NCBI GenBank assembly: GCA_050184225.1
Contig: JBFXAN010000038.1
Span: 1 to 46,201, forward strand
DNA: 46,201 nucleotides
Reading direction: 5' to 3'
Source of the DNA: JBFXAN01 sp050184225
GTDB lineage: Bacteria; Chloroflexota; Dehalococcoidia; CAUJGQ01
Shown here: positions 35,037 through 41,796 of the stretch, in pieces
How the letters are laid out: each line of letters opens with the position of its first letter
Position numbering within the stretch: position 1 is the first letter of the stretch
Position numbers and translations under genes: made by a program
Notes under the pieces: generated by a model
What the model was told of the DNA's origin: nothing
What the model saw: only the letters and a program-made list of their open reading frames with translations
Database searches by the model: none

Positions 35037-35831
35037 TCATGGGGGAGTATAGCGCGGCGGGGTGGATGCGGCGAGTTCGGCGACGAGGGCGGCGGCCTCG
35101 GTGCGGAGGGCGGCGATCGTGTCTTGGTTCGGCGTGCGAGTTGCGCTTGATCGAATCGTTTTGCGGGTTTTCGGCGGGGCAGATTCGTCGAGGGCGGCGA
35201 ATGCCTGGACGGTGGATTCGATTGGGGCAAGCTTCGCTTGATCGTTTCCGGTTTCGTTCCGGAGGAGGCGGGCGACGGCGTCGGGCGGGAGGGGCGGCGC
35301 CGCGGCACGTTCGAGCAGGTGGGCGACGGTGGGGAGGACGGACTCGAGGCTTTCGCCGGCGCGGAGGAAGGCGGCGACGGCGGGGTTGTCTGGGGCGATG
35401 CGGCCCTCGGCGGCGGCGCGCTGGAGGGTGGCGAGGTGGCCGGCGCTGCTGAGGAAGGAGCGGACGCGGGCATGGTCGCGCCGGGAGGCGGTGAGGAGGG
35501 GCGGCGGGGGGACGGGACGGCGTTCGGCGACGGCGGCGGCGAGGTCGCGTTTGAAGCGCTCTTCGAGGACGACGCGGAGGAGGGAGGCGGCGATGCGCTC
35601 GGCCTCGGTGCGTTGCTGGAGGAGGAGGGAGCGGGCGACGACGGCAGGATTGAACGGCTCTGGAGGGAGGGCGTCCTTGAAGCGGGAGTAGCGGCCGTGT
35701 TTGAGGGCGTTGAGGTTGCCGGGTTTGGCGCCGGAGCCGGGGCGGCGGCCACCGTGGCGGGCAGGGCCAGGCTGCCGCGACCGATCGCTGCTCGGTACGT
35801 TGGGGATGAAATCGGGTAAACGCCCGGACAT
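35037..35831 (-). CDS. Conserved unknown protein with GNxNAxKHG motif
   Basis: 264 residues from ATG 35831; homology-like features begin soon after. GAKPGNLNALKHGRYSRF at about 34-51 is the GxPxGNxNAxKHG motif, seen in many uncharacterised bacterial proteins and near phage terminase small subunits. The remaining chain is helical and rich in Ala and Arg (LEERFKRDLAAAVAERRPVP, then FLSSAGHLATLQRAAAEGRI). No enzymatic motif is visible. The ribosome site is weak. The base composition of the gene is extremely GC-rich. Its role is unknown; a DNA-binding role is conceivable. Confidence 0.6.
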   Translation of the reverse strand: MSGRLPDFIPNVPSSDRSRQPGPARHGGRRPGSGAKPGNLNALKHGRYSRFKDALPPEPFNPAVVARSLLLQQRTEAERIAASLLRVVLEERFKRDLAAAVAERRPVPPPPLLTASRRDHARVRSFLSSAGHLATLQRAAAEGRIAPDNPAVAAFLRAGESLESVLPTVAHLLERAAAPPLPPDAVARLLRNETGNDQAKLAPIESTVQAFAALDESAPPKTRKTIRSSATRTPNQDTIAALRTEAAALVAELAASTPPRYTPP

Positions 35832-35849
35832 GGCAGACCTAACCCCCGA

Positions 35850-35872
35850 CCCCTTCCCTCGCAGGGAAGGGG
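35850..35872. repeat. C/G-run hairpin
   Basis: CCCCTTCCC (35850-35858) and GGGAAGGGG (35864-35872) form a 9-bp stem with loop TCGCA. It lies upstream of the unknown-protein gene and the restriction locus, which are divergent. It belongs to the same style of repeats as 30764-30934. Confidence 0.6.
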
Positions 35873-35947
35873 AGCCTGACTCGCGGCTTCTTCCAATTTG
35901 AGTGTTGCAGGTGCCGCATCCTCGGGCTGATGTGATGCGAGGATAGA

Positions 35948-35959
35948 GAACATATGTTC
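35948..35959. promoter_or_regulatory. LexA (SOS)-box-like palindrome upstream of hsdM1
   Basis: GAACATATGTTC is a perfect 12-bp palindrome that matches GAAC-RNRY-GTTC, the Gram-positive LexA (Cheo) box. It lies 98 bases upstream of the GTG start of the first methylase gene. A similar palindrome lies at 41664-41675 in the same locus. Binding is inferred, not shown. Confidence 0.5.
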
Positions 35960-36057
35960 CGAGCGTCAATTCAGTTATGGCACACAGTTCCTAGCGAACG
36001 GGCGCGATACGATAGACTATTCGACGCACTTCCCAAACCGCGTCAAGGGCCGTCTGT

Positions 36058-37569
36058 GTGACTACGACTGTCGAGCCAATCAGCCTCTCCCGATTGGAGT
36101 CCCATCTCTGGGAGGCGGCTAACATCCTGCGCGGGCCGGTAGACGCGGCGGACTTCAAGACCTACATCTTCCCGATGTTGTTCTTCAAGCGGATTTCGGA
36201 TGTCTTCGACGAGGAATACGCGCAGGCGCTGGAAGAATCCGGTGGCGACCAAGCGTACGCCGCGTTCAGGGAGAACCACCGCTTCCAGATCCCGGACGGC
36301 TGCCATTGGGAGGATGTGCGCGAGGAGACGGTGAACGTCGGCGCGCGCATCCAGAGCACGTTGCAGGCGATCGAGACAGCCAACCCAATGACGCTGTTCG
36401 GCATCTTCGGCGACGCGCAGTGGAGCAACAAGGAGCGGCTCTCGGACGAGCTGCTGATCGACCTGCTGGAGCACTTCTCCGCGCTGCCGCTGGACAATGC
36501 ACACGTCGAGCCGGATGTGCTGGGGCGGGCGTACGAGTACCTGATCAAGCGGTTCGCCGACCTGACGAACAAGAAGGCGGGGGAATTCTACACGCCACGT
36601 AGCGTGGTGCGGCTGATGGTGGGATTGCTGGACCCGCAGGCGGGCGAGACGGTGTACGACCCGGCGTGCGGCACCGGGGGCATGCTGCTGGAGGCGCTGG
36701 CGCACGTGCGCGAGGCGGGCGGCGAGGAGGCGGTCAAGCAGATGCTCGGCCGCCTCTACGGGCAGGAGAAGAACCTGACGACCTCCGCGATCGCCCGGAT
36801 GAACCTGCTGTTGCACGGCATCGACGACTTCCAGATCGTGCGCGGCGATACACTCCGTCAGCCGGCGTTCACGTCCAGCGACCGCCTAGCGACATTCGAC
36901 TGCGTGATCGCGAATCCGCCGTTCTCGCTGGAGCGGTGGGGAGAGGATCTGTGGGCTAATGATCCGTGGGGCCGCAACTTCGCCGGCGTGCCGCCGCGCA
37001 AGAGCGGCGATTACGCCTGGGTGCAGCACATGGTCCGCTCGATGGCGCCGGTGACAGGCCGGATGGCGGTGGTGCTGCCGCACGGGGCGCTCTTCCGGAT
37101 GGGGGTGGAGGGGGAGATCCGGCGGCGCATCCTGGAGATGGACTTGGTGGAGGCGGTGGTCGGCCTCGGCCCGAACCTGTTCTACGGGGCGACGCTGGCG
37201 GCGTGCATCCTCGTGATGCGCCAGCGCAAGCAGGAGGAGCGGCGCGGGAAGGTGCTGTTCATCGACGCCTCCTCGGTGTATCGCAAGGGGCGGGCACAGA
37301 ACACGCTGGAAGCGGAGCACGTTGTGGCGATAGCCGGCTGGTACACGGCGTACGCGGACGTGCCCGGCCGGGCGCGGATTGCGACGCTGGGGGAGATCGC
37401 GGCGAACGACTGGAACCTGAACATCCCGCGCTATGTGGCGCCCGAAGCGGAGGAGCGCACGGTGAGCGTGCCAGAGGCGTTGGCGGCGCTGCGGGTTGCG
37501 CTGGAGGAGGCGTACGCGGCGGAGGACCGGCTGAAGGTGCTGTTGCGACGGGAGGGCCTGCTTTTGTGA
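36058..37569 (+). CDS. hsdM: Type I restriction-modification methylase subunit HsdM (first copy)
   Basis: 503 residues. The N-terminal helical region (SHLWEAANILRGPVDAADFK, YIFPMLFFKRISDVFDEEYA) is the HsdM_N domain. The N6-adenine methylase core has YDPACGTGGMLLEAL with Asp201 in the SAM-binding motif, and the catalytic NPPF at Asn286. AGEFYTPRSVVRLMVGLLDP precedes the core, as in all HsdM proteins. It methylates adenine in the target set by HsdS. The GTG start has AAGGG about 10 bases upstream. Its TGA overlaps the GTG of a second methylase gene (GTGA), so the two are coupled. The LexA-like box upstream is noted separately. Confidence 0.93.
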   Translation: MTTTVEPISLSRLESHLWEAANILRGPVDAADFKTYIFPMLFFKRISDVFDEEYAQALEESGGDQAYAAFRENHRFQIPDGCHWEDVREETVNVGARIQSTLQAIETANPMTLFGIFGDAQWSNKERLSDELLIDLLEHFSALPLDNAHVEPDVLGRAYEYLIKRFADLTNKKAGEFYTPRSVVRLMVGLLDPQAGETVYDPACGTGGMLLEALAHVREAGGEEAVKQMLGRLYGQEKNLTTSAIARMNLLLHGIDDFQIVRGDTLRQPAFTSSDRLATFDCVIANPPFSLERWGEDLWANDPWGRNFAGVPPRKSGDYAWVQHMVRSMAPVTGRMAVVLPHGALFRMGVEGEIRRRILEMDLVEAVVGLGPNLFYGATLAACILVMRQRKQEERRGKVLFIDASSVYRKGRAQNTLEAEHVVAIAGWYTAYADVPGRARIATLGEIAANDWNLNIPRYVAPEAEERTVSVPEALAALRVALEEAYAAEDRLKVLLRREGLLL

Positions 37570-39077
37570 ACCTGCAATTCGGGCCGATCACGCAGCAGCA
37601 ATTGGAGAGCTATCTGTGGGGCGCGGCAACGCGGCTGCGCGGCGCGCCGGACGTGGGCGACTACAAGGCGTACATTTTCTCGCTGCTCTTCTTCAAGCGC
37701 CTGTCCGACGTGTACGACGAAGAGATGGAGAAAGCGCTCCGGGACTACGGCGACGGTGGGGAGTTCGTCGACTTCGCGGAGAACCATCGATTTAAGGTCC
37801 CGGAGGGCGCGCACTGGGACGATGTGCGCGGCACGGCCACGAACCTGGGCGAAGCAATTCGTGATGCCATGTATGCGATCGAGCACGCCAACCAGGATCG
37901 GCTGGTGGGGATCTTCGGCGACGCGCCCTGGACGAACAAGGAGCGTCTGCCGGACGCAACGCTGCGCGAGTTGATCGAGCACTTCTCCACATTGACGCTC
38001 TCCCTGGCGAACGTGCCGGAGGACGAGTTCGGCCGCGCCTACGAGTACTTGATCAAGAAGTTCGCGGATGACAGCGGCCACACGGCGGCGGAGTTCTACA
38101 CGAATCGGACGGTGGTGCGGCTGATGGCGCGGATGCTGCGGCCGGAGCCGGGCGAGTCGATCTACGACCCCACATGCGGCACGGGCGGCATGCTGCTGAT
38201 CGCGGCGGATGAGATGCGGCGGCAAGGGAAGGAGCACCGGACGCTGCGCCTGTACGGGCAGGAGCGGAACCTGATGACCTCGGCGATCGCGCGGATGAAC
38301 CTGTTCCTGCACGGGATCGAGGAGTTCGAGATCGCGCGGGGGGACACGCTGGCGGAGCCGAGATTCCTGGAAGGGGACGAACTGCGACGGTTCGACATGG
38401 TACTGGCGAATCCGCCGTACTCGATCAAGCAATGGGACCGGAAGGCGTGGGCAACGGATAGGTATGGGCGCAACGTCTACGGCGTGCCGCCGCAGGGGCG
38501 GGCGGACTACGCCTTCTTCCAGCACATCCTGGCGAGCCTGGCGGCGGGGAGCGGGCGCTGCGCGATCCTCTTCCCGCACGGCGTGCTCTTCCGGGAGGAG
38601 GAGCGGGCGATGCGCTCCGCGATCGTAGCGGCGGACGCGATCGAGGCAGTGATCGGGCTGGGGCCAAACCTGTTCTACAACTCGCCGATGGAGGCGTGCG
38701 TGGTGGTCTGCCGGGCATGCAAGCCGGAGGCGCGGCGGGGGCGGGTGCTGCTGATCGATGCGAAGGGCGAAGTAACACGGGAGCGGTCGCAGAGCTTCCT
38801 GGAGCCGGAGCACATCGCGCGGGTCGTGGACGCCTACGACCGCTTCACGGACGAGCCCGGCTTCGCGACGGTGGCAACGCTGGCGGAGATCGCGGCCAAC
38901 AACGGCAACCTGAGCATCCCGCTGTACGTGCGGCCGGCGGCAGGCGAGAACGGTGCCGGCGACGGCGGTGCAGATCTGGCGACGACGCTGCGGGAGTGGG
39001 AGGAGAGCGGTGCAACGCTGCGAGCGAGCATGGACGGGCTGTTCGCGACGCTGAAGGAGGCCGGCATTGACGGCTGA
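37566..39077 (+). CDS. hsdM: Type I restriction-modification methylase subunit HsdM (second copy)
   Basis: 503 residues, the same length as the gene before it, and clearly paralogous along the whole chain (ESYLWGAATRLRGAPDVGDY, KAYIFSLLFFKRLSDVYDEE, RAYEYLIKKFADDSG). The SAM motif is YDPTCGTGGMLL, with Asp201, and the catalytic motif NPPY starts at Asn282. Both motifs are intact, so both copies may be active. The start is the GTG at 37566, in the GTGA overlap. The frame extends 200 codons upstream, but that part is a shadow of the first gene. Type I enzymes normally have one M gene and an M2S core; here an M1M2S heteromer is the likely product. Confidence 0.93.
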   Translation: MNLQFGPITQQQLESYLWGAATRLRGAPDVGDYKAYIFSLLFFKRLSDVYDEEMEKALRDYGDGGEFVDFAENHRFKVPEGAHWDDVRGTATNLGEAIRDAMYAIEHANQDRLVGIFGDAPWTNKERLPDATLRELIEHFSTLTLSLANVPEDEFGRAYEYLIKKFADDSGHTAAEFYTNRTVVRLMARMLRPEPGESIYDPTCGTGGMLLIAADEMRRQGKEHRTLRLYGQERNLMTSAIARMNLFLHGIEEFEIARGDTLAEPRFLEGDELRRFDMVLANPPYSIKQWDRKAWATDRYGRNVYGVPPQGRADYAFFQHILASLAAGSGRCAILFPHGVLFREEERAMRSAIVAADAIEAVIGLGPNLFYNSPMEACVVVCRACKPEARRGRVLLIDAKGEVTRERSQSFLEPEHIARVVDAYDRFTDEPGFATVATLAEIAANNGNLSIPLYVRPAAGENGAGDGGADLATTLREWEESGATLRASMDGLFATLKEAGIDG

Positions 39078-40356
39078 AAACGGGCGGACGGGGCTGCCGC
39101 CAAACTGGCGGATGGTGACGTTCGGTGAGGCCGTCCGGAACGTGGACGAGTACGAACGCGCGCCACTGGAAGCCGGACTTGAGCGGTACGTTGGGCTGGA
39201 TCATCTCGATCCAGGATCCCTACATATCCGTCGATGGGGCCTGATCGCCGAAGGGACATCGTTCACGCGTCGTTTCCGAACGGGCCAGGTGTTGTTCGCC
39301 AAGCGCCGAGCATATCAGCGCAAGGCGGCAGCGGCGGAGTTCGACGGGATCTGTTCCGGTGATCTCCTGGTATTTGAAGTCCGGTCGGAGACCATGGTTC
39401 CCGAGATATTGCCGTTCCTCGTGCAGTCGGATGCGTTCTTTGCTCATGCGCTCCAAACGTCTGCTGGCTCATTGTCTCCCCGTACGCGATGGAGCAATCT
39501 GACGACGTACGAGTTCGCGCTGCCGCCGAAAGAGGAGCAGCGGAGGATGGCGGAGTTGCTGTGGGCCTTGGAGGAAAACTACCGCACGACTGAACACTGC
39601 GTAGCCAATGCTACCATGCTCGCCAAGAGTCTCTTTGTACACCTGTTGAAGGACGGGACAGGTGCCGCCGATCGGTACTGCCAACACGGACCGTGGGAAG
39701 AAGTGTCGCTCGGCGATCTGCTTCTGGCGAGTCCACAGAGCGGCTACTCGGCGGTAGGTGCGGTGACGGATACCGGTCACTACGTGCTCACGTTGACGGC
39801 ACTTGGCATGAACGGATACCAGCGCGGCTACATGAAACCCGTTCATCTCCGACCGGAAGTAGAAGGAACTCGGTTGAAGGCCGGTGACTTTCTCGTGTCT
39901 CGCTCAAATACCATCGATTTGGTTGGTCTGGCAGGCATATTTGACGAGGAGCGCAACGATATCTCTTTCCCGGATACAATGATGAAACTGGCATTGGATG
40001 AATCAAGAATTGACAAGCGTTTCCTGCAAGAGGTGATGTTATCTGACATGGGGCGAAAGCACATCAAAATGGTAGCGGCTGGAACGAGTGACAGTATGAA
40101 GAAGATCAACCGTCGCGGTCTTGCTTCGCTTCGGTTTCCACTCCCGCCGCTCGAAGAGCAAGGCAGAATACTAGCACACCTCGCCGTCGCTAATACTGCG
40201 AGGCAGGCTGCTGCGGCTCGACTAGAGGCAACCAAATCACTGCAAACTTACATCCTGCGCTTATGGTTCCAAGGTGAATCCGGGGCCTTCAAGGAAGGCA
40301 GCGCCGCCGACATCTCTGCTTTCACGACTATTGCCGCAGACTCTCCACAGAGGTAG
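39067..40356 (+). CDS. hsdS: Type I restriction-modification specificity subunit HsdS
   Basis: 429 residues with two target-recognition domains and two central/distal conserved helices. The first domain begins LPPNWRMVTFGEAV and ends with the coupling motif LPPKEEQRRMAELLWALEEN. The second starts GPWEEVSLGDLLLASPQSGY and ends LPPLEEQGRILAHLAVANTA. The two domains dictate a bipartite DNA target. The start is TTG at 39067 with AAGGAGG 6 bases upstream, overlapping the second HsdM by 11 bases. The second domain (about 39880-40110) has visibly lower GC than the rest of the locus, as is common for shuffled recognition domains. Confidence 0.9.
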   Translation: MTAENGRTGLPPNWRMVTFGEAVRNVDEYERAPLEAGLERYVGLDHLDPGSLHIRRWGLIAEGTSFTRRFRTGQVLFAKRRAYQRKAAAAEFDGICSGDLLVFEVRSETMVPEILPFLVQSDAFFAHALQTSAGSLSPRTRWSNLTTYEFALPPKEEQRRMAELLWALEENYRTTEHCVANATMLAKSLFVHLLKDGTGAADRYCQHGPWEEVSLGDLLLASPQSGYSAVGAVTDTGHYVLTLTALGMNGYQRGYMKPVHLRPEVEGTRLKAGDFLVSRSNTIDLVGLAGIFDEERNDISFPDTMMKLALDESRIDKRFLQEVMLSDMGRKHIKMVAAGTSDSMKKINRRGLASLRFPLPPLEEQGRILAHLAVANTARQAAAARLEATKSLQTYILRLWFQGESGAFKEGSAADISAFTTIAADSPQR

Positions 40357-40360
40357 AGAT

Positions 40361-40870
40361 CTACGTCGACGTAGTATCACGCTCCGTTGGTAGGCTGGGT
40401 TGCCCGCGCATCTCCGGCTCCTCGATGCGGATATCCGGATGCCGCACGGACAGGAACCGCTCGTCCCAGGTGAGCAGCACGTCGCAGCCAAGGCGCAACG
40501 CCGATGCGAGATGAATGGCGTCGTTGGGCCGCAACCCGTACTGACGGCAGAGGCGATTGGCGTTCTCGCCGGTGTTCCGGTCGACGTCAGCGAAGTCGAA
40601 GTAGTCGTGCTCGAAGAAGGCGAGGAGCGTATCGTCCTCAGCCCCCGAGAGCGTCGGGCCGGTGCGGGTCTTATGGACCTCGGCAAGCATGAGCGTGGAG
40701 ATGCCGATGCGGAAGGCGCCTGCTTCGGCATGGCGGAGGATGTGATCCACGATCGGCTTGCACGGCCGGCCGTGGCGGGACTCGCCCTTGATCCAGGAGA
40801 TGTAGACATCGGCATCCAGGTATGGATACCGATACTGGTCAGCCAACGCGGATGCTCCGGATGTACTCAT
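40361..40870 (-). CDS. PIN-domain nuclease inside the restriction locus
   Basis: 169 residues from ATG 40870. The PIN core has the first Asp in YPYLDADVYISW, a Glu in ISTLMLAEVHKT, an Asp in YGLRPNDAIHLASAL, and TWDERFLSVRHPDIRI near the end. VapC-like proteins of this type cleave RNA. Its start overlaps the end of the upstream gene by 32 bases, so both are co-expressed. The stop is 4 bases from the convergent end of hsdS. The gene lies opposite to the restriction genes. Confidence 0.85.
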   Translation of the reverse strand: MSTSGASALADQYRYPYLDADVYISWIKGESRHGRPCKPIVDHILRHAEAGAFRIGISTLMLAEVHKTRTGPTLSGAEDDTLLAFFEHDYFDFADVDRNTGENANRLCRQYGLRPNDAIHLASALRLGCDVLLTWDERFLSVRHPDIRIEEPEMRGQPSLPTERDTTST

Positions 40871-41633
40871 CCGTGGACAGCGCACCGGTAAAGTCAGGGT
40901 CGCTGCCGCCGATCTGCTCGATCGTCGGTAGCTCGTCGTCCCGGCCGAGGGTGCGAATCTCTCGGACCTCGACGCGCATGGGCTCGCCGCGGCCGTTGCG
41001 GTAGACGACGCCGGCGACGTTGACGCGCCGTCCCATCACATCCTTCGCGGAGGCGAGCAGGGCATCGGCCCGCTCCGGCGGGAACTTGGAGGTGATCGCC
41101 TTGCGCGTGCCGCTCTGATAGACGATGACGTGCGGCCGGCCGTGGATGGAGACGGTCTCGATCTTGCCCTCGACGGAGCCGACGGAGCGACGACGGACCT
41201 TGATCAACTGGTCGATGTTGACGGCGGCCCGGGCGGTGAGCTGGACCGTCTTGGATGGACCGCCGACGACCAGACCGGTAGCGCCGCCGCGACCGATGAG
41301 CTTGACGAACCGGCGAGCGCGTTGCATGCCGGCCTCGGAGATGTATGGAGGTGTCGCGCCTTCGGCCTCGATCTGCTCGAGGCCGTTGACGAAGGCGGCG
41401 GTAACGTCCGGGCCGTAGTTGTGGTCCTCGAGCCGACTCTCGGAGGCGAGCTCCATGACGGCGCTGCCGGTGGCGAGCCCGGCGATCATCCAGTCCAGGC
41501 TGCCCTTGGGCTGACCCGAGATGGCGGCATCGAGATCCATAAGGATTTTGACCGCACTATCGAGCGCGGTCACGACGGTGGGGACCGCAATCTGGCCGTC
41601 GCGCCCCTTGATCTCGATGCGGAGCGTAGCCAT
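40839..41633 (-). CDS. Unknown protein paired with the PIN nuclease (antitoxin candidate)
   Basis: 264 residues from ATG 41633, with AAGGGA 8 bases upstream. No named family is recognised. It is a mixed alpha/beta protein; residues about 165-235 look like a small beta barrel (KIETVSIHGRPHVIVYQSGT, then VNVAGVVYRNGRGEPMRVEV). The N-terminal 130 residues include IAVPTVVTALDSAVKILMDL. It overlaps the PIN gene, which suggests antitoxin or immunity function, but it is much larger than usual VapB antitoxins. A LexA-box-like palindrome lies 30 bases upstream. Confidence 0.7.
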   Translation of the reverse strand: MATLRIEIKGRDGQIAVPTVVTALDSAVKILMDLDAAISGQPKGSLDWMIAGLATGSAVMELASESRLEDHNYGPDVTAAFVNGLEQIEAEGATPPYISEAGMQRARRFVKLIGRGGATGLVVGGPSKTVQLTARAAVNIDQLIKVRRRSVGSVEGKIETVSIHGRPHVIVYQSGTRKAITSKFPPERADALLASAKDVMGRRVNVAGVVYRNGRGEPMRVEVREIRTLGRDDELPTIEQIGGSDPDFTGALSTDEYIRSIRVG

Positions 41634-41663
41634 ACGGACAATCCCTTGCAACTGGGCACGTTA

Positions 41664-41675
41664 GAACATTTGTTC
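41664..41675. promoter_or_regulatory. Second LexA-box-like palindrome
   Basis: GAACATTTGTTC differs from the box at 35948 by one base; the inner half-sites GAAC and GTTC are identical. It lies 30 bases upstream of the unknown-protein gene and 121 bases upstream of hsdR, which are divergent, so it could control both. Confidence 0.4.
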
Positions 41676-41796
41676 CTGGCGGAGTGTGACTAGCGTACCA
41701 TAGGTTGACGCGGAATCTCAACGCCGCTATGATCGCGTCCTTTGTCGGCTGTGGGATGAGGGGAAGTTTACCGAAGGGAACAGTGTCGAGGCGCTG

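Noticed and set aside
36966..37565. 200-codon extension at the start of the second HsdM
   Set aside because: It lies wholly inside the first HsdM in another frame, and HsdM homology begins exactly at the GTG at 37566.
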